A stretch of 64,000 bases of DNA from Clostridium porci (lineage in GTDB: Bacteria; Bacillota; Clostridia; Lachnospirales; Lachnospiraceae). Shown one piece after another: positions 53,325 to 61,686 of the stretch; within the stretch, counting starts at the first letter, position 1; every line of letters begins with the position of its first letter. The position numbers were made by a program, and so were the translations under genes. The notes beneath the pieces were generated by a model. It was not told the DNA's origin. It did not search any database and was given only the letters and a program-made list of their open reading frames with translations. The DNA is taken from the NCBI RefSeq assembly GCF_009696375.1, contig NZ_VUMD01000005.1:124001-188000 (forward strand), in the 5' to 3' direction.

Positions 53325-56300
53325 TGCCAAAATATCCTGATATTAAGAAAGTGCTGGTGCTTGGCTCCGGCCCAATCGTCATTGGACAAGCTGCCGAGTT
53401 TGACTATGCAGGCACTCAAGCCTGTCGTTCCTTAAAGGAGGAAGGGGTTGAGGTGGTTCTCCTAAACTCCAATCCCGCCACTATTATGACGGATAAGGAT
53501 ATAGCGGACAGAGTATATATCGAGCCTCTGACTGTAGAGGTGGTCAAGCAGCTGATTCTAAAAGAAAAGCCGGACAGCGTGCTGCCTACTCTGGGGGGAC
53601 AGGCCGGACTTAATCTGGCTATGGAGCTGGAGGACGCAGGCTTTTTGCAGGAGCACGAAGTGCGCCTGATCGGTACAACCGCTCTGACCATCAAGAAGGC
53701 AGAGGATCGGGAGCTGTTTAAGGAAACCATGGAGAAAATCGGCGAGCCGGTGGCTCCCTCCGATATTGTGGAGGCTGTAGAGCATGGTCTTGAGATTGCA
53801 GATAAAATTGGCTATCCTGTGGTTCTCCGGCCTGCCTACACATTGGGCGGTTCCGGCGGAGGGATTGCCCGAAATCCCCAGGAGTGTGCTGAGATTCTGG
53901 AGAACGGCCTGCGTCTTTCCCGTGTGGGGCAGGTGCTGGTAGAACGGTGTATCGCGGGCTGGAAAGAAATCGAGTATGAGGTTATGCGGGACGGGGCGGG
54001 AAATGTTATAACCGTATGCAATATGGAAAACATTGACCCGGTAGGCGTTCACACAGGAGACAGTATTGTAGTGGCTCCCTCCCAGACCCTGGGAGACAAG
54101 GAGTATCAGATGCTGCGCACCTCTGCGCTGAATATCATCAGCGAGCTGGGCATTACCGGCGGCTGCAATGTACAGTATGCCCTGCACCCGGAGAGCTTTG
54201 AGTACTGCGTTATAGAGGTGAATCCCCGTGTAAGCCGTTCCTCAGCCCTTGCCTCCAAGGCGACAGGCTACCCAATCGCCAAGGTTGCGGCCAAGATTGC
54301 CCTGGGCTACACCTTGGATGAAATTAAGAATGCAGTAACAAAGAAAACATACGCAAGCTTTGAACCTATGCTTGATTATTGTGTGGTTAAGATGCCAAGG
54401 CTTCCCTTTGATAAATTTATCAGTGCTAAGCGAACTCTTGGAACTCAGATGAAGGCTACAGGCGAGGTTATGAGCATTTGCACTAATTTTGAGGGCGGTC
54501 TGATGAAGGCCATCCGTTCCCTGGAGCAGCATGTGGACTGCCTTATGTCTTATGATTTTACATACCTGTCCGACAGCCAGCTTATGGAGCAGCTGGAACA
54601 AGTGGATGATATGAGAATTTGGAGAATCGCAGAGGCCCTTCGCCGTGGAATTTCCTATGAGCTTATTCATAAGATTACCCTTATTGACCGCTGGTTTATC
54701 GACAAGCTGGCAATTCTGGTAGAGATGGAGGGTGAGCTGAAGGCAGTGGGAGAGGGCAAGGCTGCGTTGACTCCGGAGCTCCTGGCTGAGGCTAAGAGAA
54801 TTGAGTTCCCGGACAATGTAATTGCAAGGCTTACAGGAATACCACAGGCAGAGGTGAAAAAGCTGCGCTGGGCGCATAACATCCGGGCAGCCTATAAAAT
54901 GGTGGATACCTGTGCGGCGGAATTTGAAGCGGAGACTCCCTACTACTACTCCTGCTTTGGAAGCTCCAATGAGGCAGTTAAGACCAGTGGGAGAAAAAAG
55001 GTGCTGGTGCTTGGCTCTGGCCCTATCCGTATCGGGCAGGGAATTGAGTTTGACTTCTGCTCTGTGCACAGCACATGGGCATTCCGTAGGGAAGGCTACG
55101 AAACCATCATCGTTAATAATAACCCGGAAACTGTAAGTACGGATTTTGATATAGCAGATAAATTGTATTTTGAACCATTGACCCCTGAGGATGTGGAAAG
55201 CATTGTGGATGTGGAGAAGCCTGACGGGGCTGTGGTGCAGTTTGGTGGACAGACAGCCATCAAGCTGACAGAGTCCCTGATGAAGATGGGGGTTCCGATT
55301 CTGGGAACAGCAGCAGAGGATGTGGACGCGGCAGAGGACAGGCAGCGCTTTGACGCAATTTTGGAGGCGTGCAGGATTCCCAGACCGGCTGGACTCACGG
55401 TATTCACCGCGGAGGAAGCCAAGGAGGCTGCCAGGAATTTAGGTTATCCGGTGCTTGTAAGACCTTCCTATGTATTAGGGGGACAGGGAATGCAGATAGC
55501 AATCTGCGACGAGGATATTGATGAATTTATAGGAATCATTAACCAGATTGCCCAGGAGCATCCGATCCTTGTGGATAAATATATTATGGGCAAGGAGCTT
55601 GAGGTAGACGCTATCTGTGACGGCAGCGATATTTTGATTCCCGGCATTATGCAGCATATTGAGCGCACCGGAATCCATTCAGGGGACAGCATTTCCATAT
55701 ATCCGGCCCAGGATATTACTCAGAGCAATATTGATACCATTGTGGAATACACAGAGAAGCTGGCAAGGGCGCTTCATGTAAAGGGTATGCTCAATATCCA
55801 GTTTATTGTAGATGGGAATGACGTGTATATTATCGAGGTGAATCCGAGATCCTCGCGTACGGTGCCCTATATCAGCAAGGTAACAGGCATTCCTATTGTA
55901 CCTCTGGCTACCCAGATCATCTGCGGCCACACTATCCGGGAGCTAGGGTATCAGCCGGGGCTACAGCCTGCGGCTGACTACATTGCTGTTAAGATGCCGG
56001 TATTTTCCTTTGAGAAAATCCTTGGAGCAGATATAAGCCTTGGCCCTGAGATGAAGTCTACCGGAGAGTGCCTGGGAATTGCGAAAACCTTTAATGAAGC
56101 CCTCTACAAAGCATTTGAGGGAGCCGGTGTCCGGCTTCCGAAGTATAAGAAGATGATTATGACCATCCGCCACAGCGACCAGGAGGAGGCGGTGGATATT
56201 GCCCGCAGGTTTGCGGCAGTAGGATACCAGATATTCGCAACAAGAGGTACTGCAAGGACGCTGAATCATAACGGTGTAAAGGCATACGAAATCCGTAAGC

Positions 56301-56542
56301 TTGAGCAGGAATCTCCCAACATTCTGGATTTGGTCCTTGGTCATCAGATCGACTTGATCATCGATATTCCAGCTCAGGGCGCGGAGCACAGCCATGATGG
56401 CTTTGTTATCCGAAGAAATGCCATAGAGACCGGCGTACATGTGCTCACCTCCCTGGATACAGCCAAAGCCCTGGTGACCAGTCTGGAGAACCGGGCAAGA
56501 GAACTGACGCTCATTGATGTGGCAACGGTAAAAAACGCATAA
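53324..56542 (+). CDS. carB: Carbamoyl-phosphate synthase large subunit
   Basis: A 1072-residue enzyme with two homologous ATP-grasp halves and a C-terminal regulatory MGS domain. Each half starts with KKVLVLGSGPIxIGQ (residue about 8 and about 560). ATP-grasp segments include VVLRPAYTLGGSGGGIA and VLVRPSYVLGGQGMQIA, and metal-binding EVNPRxSRSSA/T appears in both halves. The MGS-like domain (about 930-1072) contains YQIFATRGTARTLNHNG. Length is the usual one for a fused CarB. Start codon overlaps the carA stop. A terminator follows immediately. Confidence 0.96.
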   Translation: MPKYPDIKKVLVLGSGPIVIGQAAEFDYAGTQACRSLKEEGVEVVLLNSNPATIMTDKDIADRVYIEPLTVEVVKQLILKEKPDSVLPTLGGQAGLNLAMELEDAGFLQEHEVRLIGTTALTIKKAEDRELFKETMEKIGEPVAPSDIVEAVEHGLEIADKIGYPVVLRPAYTLGGSGGGIARNPQECAEILENGLRLSRVGQVLVERCIAGWKEIEYEVMRDGAGNVITVCNMENIDPVGVHTGDSIVVAPSQTLGDKEYQMLRTSALNIISELGITGGCNVQYALHPESFEYCVIEVNPRVSRSSALASKATGYPIAKVAAKIALGYTLDEIKNAVTKKTYASFEPMLDYCVVKMPRLPFDKFISAKRTLGTQMKATGEVMSICTNFEGGLMKAIRSLEQHVDCLMSYDFTYLSDSQLMEQLEQVDDMRIWRIAEALRRGISYELIHKITLIDRWFIDKLAILVEMEGELKAVGEGKAALTPELLAEAKRIEFPDNVIARLTGIPQAEVKKLRWAHNIRAAYKMVDTCAAEFEAETPYYYSCFGSSNEAVKTSGRKKVLVLGSGPIRIGQGIEFDFCSVHSTWAFRREGYETIIVNNNPETVSTDFDIADKLYFEPLTPEDVESIVDVEKPDGAVVQFGGQTAIKLTESLMKMGVPILGTAAEDVDAAEDRQRFDAILEACRIPRPAGLTVFTAEEAKEAARNLGYPVLVRPSYVLGGQGMQIAICDEDIDEFIGIINQIAQEHPILVDKYIMGKELEVDAICDGSDILIPGIMQHIERTGIHSGDSISIYPAQDITQSNIDTIVEYTEKLARALHVKGMLNIQFIVDGNDVYIIEVNPRSSRTVPYISKVTGIPIVPLATQIICGHTIRELGYQPGLQPAADYIAVKMPVFSFEKILGADISLGPEMKSTGECLGIAKTFNEALYKAFEGAGVRLPKYKKMIMTIRHSDQEEAVDIARRFAAVGYQIFATRGTARTLNHNGVKAYEIRKLEQESPNILDLVLGHQIDLIIDIPAQGAEHSHDGFVIRRNAIETGVHVLTSLDTAKALVTSLENRARELTLIDVATVKNA

Positions 56543-56548
56543 AAAAAG

Positions 56549-56602
56549 AAAACGCCTGAGCTTTTTGGGTCATCCAATGCCTTTAAGACTCTGGCGTTTT
56601 TG
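56549..56602 (+). terminator. Intrinsic terminator after carB
   Basis: AAAACGCC (56549-56556) pairs with GGCGTTTT (56593-56600) and another T follows; an AG/CT pair extends the stem. It lies six bases after the carB stop. The remaining 270 bases to the convergent carbamate kinase-like gene hold only the inverted repeat at 56819 and short non-coding sequence. Confidence 0.78.
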
Positions 56603-56818
56603 TGTCACAGTAAAAACAGCTTTTTAAAATAGCGAAAATGTTAGATGTCGTGCAATATCAGCTTATCTCCGATGATGGAAACGCGAATTTTTTGATATAG
56701 CTGGCCTTATCCCTTGGTATTCCCAGAGATAAAATAGTGGAATATATTATAAAACGGGTAATGGAACAGAGTGAAAGGGTTAACAGGAGCGCTTCCTTAG
56801 TACGTCCATCGGAAACGG

Positions 56819-56859
56819 ACTGTAAAAGGGAGGGCCTTTGTTGCATTCCCTTTTACAGT
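56819..56859 (-). repeat. Inverted repeat beyond the carbamate kinase-like gene
   Basis: ACTGTAAAAGGGA (56819-56831) and TCCCTTTTACAGT (56847-56859) are perfect 13-base complements. It lies 11 bases after the stop of the minus-strand gene at 56870. No T tract follows in either direction, so it may act as an mRNA 3' end stabiliser or atypical terminator. Confidence 0.55.
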
Positions 56860-56869
56860 TATGCTCCGC

Positions 56870-57799
56870 TTATTCAATAATGGTTCCTCCATTGCCCTTT
56901 AAACTGTCTTTGGCCCTGTCTAGGGTGGTGATAATGGCCTGCCGTCCCTTGCCGTTTTCCAGAAAATCAATGGATGCAGAAATCTTAGGCAGCATGGAGG
57001 CGAACTCAAATTGTCCCTGTTTAATATAATCTTTGGCCTGGCTGATGGTCATGCGTTTGATAGGCTGCTCATAAGGCGTTCCGTAGTTGAGAGTTACATT
57101 TTCCACGCTGGTGAGAATCATCATTACATCTGCGTCGATCTCCTTGGCTAGAAGTCCGGTAGCCAAGTCTTTTTCAATAATAGCGCTGGCGCCGCGCAGG
57201 TTATAGCCCTGCTCCATTACAGGAATACCTCCCCCCCCGCAGGCAATCACAATCTGGTCTGCGTTCAGCAATGCCTTGATGGCATCGATCTCAACGATGG
57301 CTACTGGATGGGGAGCTGCTACGATCCTCCGGTATCCTCCGTCAACCTCTTTTACGTGATTCCCTCTGGCCTCCTCCTCGTCAGCCTCCTCTCTGGTCAT
57401 GACACGGCCGATGATCTTCACAGGGGTATAAAACGCCTCGTCATATGGATCTACAGTTACCTGTGTAAGAATCGTACTCACAGGTTTGTAAATGCCTCGT
57501 TTAATCAGTTCGGCCCGGATGCCGTTCTGTAAATCGTAACCGATATAGCCTTGGCTCATAGCGGAGCAGACAGACATGGGGGCATGACTGTAGCCGTCAT
57601 GCTGTTTTCCAAATTCATTCATGGCAGTGTGAATCATGCCAACCTGGGGAGCATTACTGTGTACAATGGCTACCTGCCAGCCCTCCTGGATAAAATCGGA
57701 AATTACCTTGGCAGTTTTTACAACCGCCGCTTTCTGTTCTGGAAGATTGGTTCCCATATCCTTATGGCCCACGGCCATGACAATGCGTTTTTTCGCCAT
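56870..57799 (-). CDS. Carbamate kinase-like protein with altered N-terminal phosphate loop
   Basis: A 309-residue amino-acid-kinase-fold protein matching carbamate kinase along its length: VHSNAPQVG, DGYSHAPMSVCSAMSQGYIGYDLQN, VDPYDEAFYTPVKIIG, YRRIVAAPHPVAIVEI, IACGGGGIPV and an AVIEKDLA-like segment (ASAIIEKDLATGLLA). Carbamate kinase makes ATP from carbamoyl phosphate or the reverse. The usual N-terminal ALGGNALG is here AVGHKDMG, changing the second Gly and the Asn of the phosphate-binding loop. Other Clostridia have GHxALG variants in my recollection. The gene is convergent with carB, alone on its strand, with no arginine deiminase genes beside it. Confidence 0.82.
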   Translation of the reverse strand: MAKKRIVMAVGHKDMGTNLPEQKAAVVKTAKVISDFIQEGWQVAIVHSNAPQVGMIHTAMNEFGKQHDGYSHAPMSVCSAMSQGYIGYDLQNGIRAELIKRGIYKPVSTILTQVTVDPYDEAFYTPVKIIGRVMTREEADEEEARGNHVKEVDGGYRRIVAAPHPVAIVEIDAIKALLNADQIVIACGGGGIPVMEQGYNLRGASAIIEKDLATGLLAKEIDADVMMILTSVENVTLNYGTPYEQPIKRMTISQAKDYIKQGQFEFASMLPKISASIDFLENGKGRQAIITTLDRAKDSLKGNGGTIIE

Positions 57800-58010
57800 A
57801 ATCCATACCTCGCTCGTTTTTATAATTCTTCTGGAACGTGTCCATTAAATTAAGCTTATTATAGGGTAAATTGGAAGAAATTGCAATGGAAAGAGAAAAA
57901 AGGTAGTGGTAAAAGCTTTCCTGTCATGCTATACTGTCAATAGAATAAAAGGGCCTGCAAAACATATGTTCAAGGTTCAGAGACACACAAAAGTGAGGGC
58001 GGCTGTTGAT

Positions 58011-58463
58011 ATGAAGAGTGGTAAGAAGCTGCTTCCAGAGGGGTGGCTGCCGCGTGTGCTGGTAATAGCAGGAGCAGCCTTGGCAGGAAATCTTCTTTTG
58101 AGAGTGGTTCCCTGGCCGGATTGGATACGCACCTCTTATGAAAGCGCTGCTGCTATGGATCAGGCGGAGGAGGGCCGGTATCTGTTTATGACCCTTTTGC
58201 TGGCTCCTGCAGTGGAGGAAGGGGTATTCCGGCTGTTTTTGTTTGGATGGCTTTTTAGAGAACGGCTGGGCTTTTGGGGGGCGGCTGTTTTGTCATCTCT
58301 GTCCTTCGGACTTTATCATGGGAACTGGATTCAGGGTGTGTATGGTTTCTTCCTGGGGGTTATACTGGCCTGGGGCTATGAGTCCAGCGCGTATGGTAAG
58401 TACCGGATGGCGGTTATTATGCATGGAGCGGCAAATCTGGCCGTGTTGGTTATATTTGGATAA
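58011..58463 (+). CDS. CPBP-family intramembrane metalloprotease
   Basis: A small membrane protein of 150 residues (165 if ATG 57966 is used) with about four helices. The three CPBP motifs are present: EExxxR in PAVEEGVFRLFLFG, FxxxH in SFGLYHGNW and HxxxN in MHGAANLAV. Relatives include Rce1/Abi proteases and bacteriocin-immunity proteins. A -10-like TATACT at 57931-57936 implies that the open frame from 57906 is not the start. ATG 58011 has GAGGG upstream. It lies 93 bases before a glycosyltransferase gene in the same direction; no bacteriocin gene is visible. Confidence 0.8.
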   Translation: MKSGKKLLPEGWLPRVLVIAGAALAGNLLLRVVPWPDWIRTSYESAAAMDQAEEGRYLFMTLLLAPAVEEGVFRLFLFGWLFRERLGFWGAAVLSSLSFGLYHGNWIQGVYGFFLGVILAWGYESSAYGKYRMAVIMHGAANLAVLVIFG

Positions 58464-58556
58464 GAGCTGCTTTGCTGAGATTGAACGGCTGGACTCCGCG
58501 GAGCGCTTTGATTGCAAAGAAGGGGCTTTAAGTACTCACAGCGAGGAGGATAAATA

Positions 58557-59576
58557 ATGAAGCTATTATCAGTGGCAATTCCCTGCTACAATTCAGAGGC
58601 ATATATGGAGCATTGCATACAGACTCTTCTGTCCGGCGGGGAGGAGATGGAGATTATCATTGTAGACGACGGTTCTGTCAAGGACAGGACACCGGAGATT
58701 GCAGATGAGTACGCCAGGCGGTATCCAACGATCTGCAAGGCTGTGCATCAGGAAAATGGGGGCCATGGGGAAGCGGTGAATACAGGACTTAGAAATGCCT
58801 CCGGAATTTTTTTTAAAGTGGTGGACAGCGACGACTGGGTGAATGAGGACGCCTTGCTTAAGGTGCTGGAAACGCTGCGCAGGTTTGTTTATGGCAAGGA
58901 AACTCTGGATATGCTGGTAAGCAACTTTGTTTATGAGAAGGAAGGAGCCAGGCGCAAGAAGGTGATGAAATATCACACGGCCTTTCCAAAGGACAGAGTG
59001 TTTGGATGGGATGATGTAAAATTTTTTATGACAGGCCAGTATCTTCTGATGCATTCCGTGATTTACCGCACAGAGCTGCTGCGCCAGTGCGGGCTGGAGC
59101 TGCCCAAGCATACCTTTTATGTGGACAACATTTTCGTGTTCCAGCCTCTCCCTTATGTAAAAAACATTTACTATCTGGATGTGAATTTCTATCGTTATTA
59201 CATAGGCAGGGAGGATCAGTCGGTGAATGAGGCTGTGATGATTGGGCGTATTGATCAGCAGCTGAGAGTGACAAAGCTGATGCTGGGGTATTATGATGTG
59301 ACCAAAATCAGCAGCAGAAAGCTACGCAGCTATATGACCCAGTATTTGGAAATTATGATGACGGTCAGCTCTGTTCTCGCTATAAAATCGGAAACTAAGG
59401 AAAACTTGGAGAAGAAGGCAGAGCTGTGGCAGTATTTAAAAAAGCTGAATCTGCGTCTGTACCTGAAGCTCCGGCTGGGCTTTTTGGGCCAGGGCTGTAA
59501 TCTTCCGGGAAAAGGGGGAAGAAAGCTGCTGCTGCTGGGCTACAAGATAACTCAGAAGTTCTATGGCTTTAATTAA
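58557..59576 (+). CDS. Glycosyltransferase family 2 protein
   Basis: A 339-residue GT-A fold transferase. It begins LLSVAIPCYNSEAYMEHCIQTLL, has the nucleotide site EIIIVDDGSVKDRT, a GHGEAVNTGLRNASG segment and the metal-binding DxD in FFKVVDSDDWVNEDA. The C-terminal 120 residues are helical and basic, without clear membrane segments, so it acts at the inner face of the membrane. Donor and acceptor are unknown; wall polysaccharide or glycolipid synthesis is usual. GAGGAGG precedes the ATG; a terminator follows. The neighbouring PAP2-type phosphatase on the other strand could belong to a related pathway. Confidence 0.88.
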   Translation: MKLLSVAIPCYNSEAYMEHCIQTLLSGGEEMEIIIVDDGSVKDRTPEIADEYARRYPTICKAVHQENGGHGEAVNTGLRNASGIFFKVVDSDDWVNEDALLKVLETLRRFVYGKETLDMLVSNFVYEKEGARRKKVMKYHTAFPKDRVFGWDDVKFFMTGQYLLMHSVIYRTELLRQCGLELPKHTFYVDNIFVFQPLPYVKNIYYLDVNFYRYYIGREDQSVNEAVMIGRIDQQLRVTKLMLGYYDVTKISSRKLRSYMTQYLEIMMTVSSVLAIKSETKENLEKKAELWQYLKKLNLRLYLKLRLGFLGQGCNLPGKGGRKLLLLGYKITQKFYGFN

Positions 59577-59627
59577 AAAATCAAAGGGATGTAATAACTG
59601 GCCTTCACGAAAATGCGCATGAAAAAA

Positions 59628-59673
59628 CACGGTTCCAGAAGCTATAAAAGCCACTTAAGAACCGTGCTTTTTT
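59628..59673 (+). terminator. Intrinsic terminator after the glycosyltransferase
   Basis: CACGGTTC (59628-59635) pairs perfectly with GAACCGTG (59659-59666) and CTTTTTTG follows. The loop of 23 bases can fold further. Confidence 0.85.
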
Positions 59674-59752
59674 GTTTTAGAGAGGTTGGTTTCTATCTTA
59701 TTTGCTATAGCGTTTCTGTTTTGCAATATCTCCGGCCATTCGGAATCCTGTA

Positions 59753-60418
59753 CTAGCCCAGAGCCTTTTCCGTAACCTTTTTATCCTGGGCGGACCAGTT
59801 GTAACCGTACACAACACCGTATATTACATAGGACATGATGACAGCGCCAATCACGTCAATGACGGAGTGCTGCTTCAGGAAAACGGTAGCAAGACAGATG
59901 GAAACCATCAGGACTGCAGAGCCAATTCGGACGCCGGTATGTTTCCTCAAAGCTTCACTTTTCATAATCGCAATGTGGGTTCCGATGGAATTGTACACAT
60001 GGATGCTGGGAAACACGTTGGTTGGGGTGTCGGTCTTATAGAGAGCCGCTACCATACCGGTAAATATATTTTTACCCGGATCGAGGACAGGGCGGAAATC
60101 TGTGCCGTTGCGGAAAAATGTACATACAATCAGGCTGATGGTCATGCCTGAAAACAGGAAAATGCACAGCTTGTAATAGTCCTCCCTGGAGGTAAACATA
60201 AAATAGAAGATCGCCCCTGCTACGTATAAAAACCAGAGCATATAGGGAATAATAAAATATTCATTGAAGGGAATGTAGTCGTCCAGCGCTACGTGCATAA
60301 CGTGGTAGTTACGGGTGACAGTTTTTTCAAGGTAACAGAACCATGGAAGGTAAATAAAGCCATAGGACAGCACCCACATATGTTTATATTTACGGAAAAA
60401 CGATAATATTTGCCTCAT
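59753..60418 (-). CDS. PAP2-type membrane phosphatase
   Basis: A 221-residue protein with five or six membrane helices. The phosphatase motifs are VFPSIHVYNS (the PSxH motif) and FLKQHSVIDVI, with His and Asp of the third motif; an FRNGTDFRP segment stands near the first motif. Such enzymes dephosphorylate phosphatidic acid, lipid pyrophosphates or transfer inositol phosphate; the FPSxHVxNS form is close to the inositolphosphotransferase-like branch. It is monocistronic and faces the glycosyltransferase. Only a weak cre-like sequence was seen upstream. Confidence 0.82.
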   Translation of the reverse strand: MRQILSFFRKYKHMWVLSYGFIYLPWFCYLEKTVTRNYHVMHVALDDYIPFNEYFIIPYMLWFLYVAGAIFYFMFTSREDYYKLCIFLFSGMTISLIVCTFFRNGTDFRPVLDPGKNIFTGMVAALYKTDTPTNVFPSIHVYNSIGTHIAIMKSEALRKHTGVRIGSAVLMVSICLATVFLKQHSVIDVIGAVIMSYVIYGVVYGYNWSAQDKKVTEKALG

Positions 60419-60540
60419 AGTATCAGCCTCTTTCTCGACTCCATGAACGTATTACCAAATGTAAATAAAATGTTAAGAATTTGTTAGCGTTTTGAGATTA
60501 TAGCATAGTTAAATTGGAAATTCAAGGGGGATAAGGAAAA

Positions 60541-60569
60541 GTTAATAAAGTTTCATAAACCGTTATAAT
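60541..60569 (+). promoter_or_regulatory. Possible promoter of the fructose operon
   Basis: GTTAAT (60541-60546), 17 bases, TATAAT (60564-60569). It predicts a leader of about 175 bases to fruK. The rest of the 60419-60751 gap is AT-rich; I saw no terminator or recognised riboswitch, and no FruR-type regulator gene accompanies the operon. Confidence 0.45.
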
Positions 60570-60751
60570 ATATGATAAAAAACAACTTTTTTATTAATAT
60601 CTTAACGCATTTTAAAGCAAAGTACACTGGGAAGCTTTTAGGATGGAGCACAAGGCGGCAGTGATGGATGTGACGGTAGGAGAACTGGCCTGGCCGGTAA
60701 AATGCCTAAGATAATAAAAGAAAATGTTCATGAAAGGAAAAATGAGGATAT

Positions 60752-61654
60752 ATGATTTACACAGTAACCTTTAATCCAGCGCTGGACTATGTAATAGCTG
60801 TAAATCAGTTCACACTGGGGATGGTCAACCGAACGGTCAGGGAAAACATCTTCTATGGGGGAAAGGGCATCAATGTTTCGGCGATGCTGGCCAACCTAGG
60901 GCATGAAAGCACGGCGCTGGGGTTTGTGGCAGGCTTTACGGGAGATGAGATTGAGCGGGGAGTAAGAACCTTGGGCTTTCATTCCGATTTTATTAAGGTA
61001 GAAAAGGGTATATCCCGAATTAATGTAAAATTGAAATCCGACCAGGAGAGTGAAATTAACGGGATAGGACCGGAGATTACAGAGAAAGACTTAGAGAAGC
61101 TGTTTCATAGGCTTTCAGGGCTGAAGCCGGGCGATGTGCTGGTGCTTTCCGGCAGTATTCCAGCTATGATTCAGAATGATATCTATGAGAGGATCATGGA
61201 GAGGCTGGATAAAAAGGAGATACGGATTGCTGTGGATGCTGAGAAGGAGCTGCTTTTAAACGTGCTGCAGTACCATCCCTTCCTAATTAAGCCCAATAAA
61301 CACGAGCTGGGCCAGATGTTCGGAGTTAAGCTGGATGGAGAGGAGGAAATTGTCGCCTATGCCGTAACACTTCAGAAGAGGGGGGCTTTGAATGTTCTGG
61401 TATCGATGGCAGGGGACGGTGCGATACTGATAGCAGAGGACGGCAGGGTTTATAAGCAGAAGGCTGCAAAGGGGATTGTTAAAAATTCCGTAGGATCAGG
61501 AGACTCCATGGTAGCCGGCTTTCTGGCTGGTTATCTGGAAAAGGGAGACTATGGATATGCCTTAAAGCTGGGGGCAGCCTGCGGATGCGCTACGGCATTT
61601 TCAGAGGGTATTGGAACTAGAGAAGAAGTCCTCAGGTTATTTAAAACCTTTTAA
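60752..61654 (+). CDS. fruK: 1-phosphofructokinase
   Basis: A 300-residue PfkB-family kinase turning fructose-1-phosphate, the product of the fructose PTS, into fructose-1,6-bisphosphate. It begins IYTVTFNPALDYVI and has the NRTVRENIFYGGKGINVSAML segment typical of FruK and LacC, and the catalytic anion hole KNSVGSGDSMVAGFLAG with the base Asp. GAGG precedes the ATG. fruA follows after 32 bases, so fructose uptake and its second phosphorylation are encoded together. The usual DeoR-type fruR at the head of the operon is missing. Confidence 0.93.
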   Translation: MIYTVTFNPALDYVIAVNQFTLGMVNRTVRENIFYGGKGINVSAMLANLGHESTALGFVAGFTGDEIERGVRTLGFHSDFIKVEKGISRINVKLKSDQESEINGIGPEITEKDLEKLFHRLSGLKPGDVLVLSGSIPAMIQNDIYERIMERLDKKEIRIAVDAEKELLLNVLQYHPFLIKPNKHELGQMFGVKLDGEEEIVAYAVTLQKRGALNVLVSMAGDGAILIAEDGRVYKQKAAKGIVKNSVGSGDSMVAGFLAGYLEKGDYGYALKLGAACGCATAFSEGIGTREEVLRLFKTF

Positions 61655-61686
61655 AAGATGGCGTGAGATTAGGAGGGGTGAAGGTG

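Noticed and set aside
56699-56877. Plus-strand frame reading LALSLGIPRDKIVEYIIKRV and the near-palindrome TTATCCCTTGG...AGAGATAA
   Set aside because: The frame has a stop directly before it and no start; the same short peptide appears on both strands only because the DNA is nearly palindromic. It might be a gene remnant, but nothing supports it.
60484-60497. cre-like sequence TGTTAGCGTTTTGA between the PAP2 and fruK genes
   Set aside because: It has at least two mismatches at conserved positions of the CcpA site and is distant from fruK.
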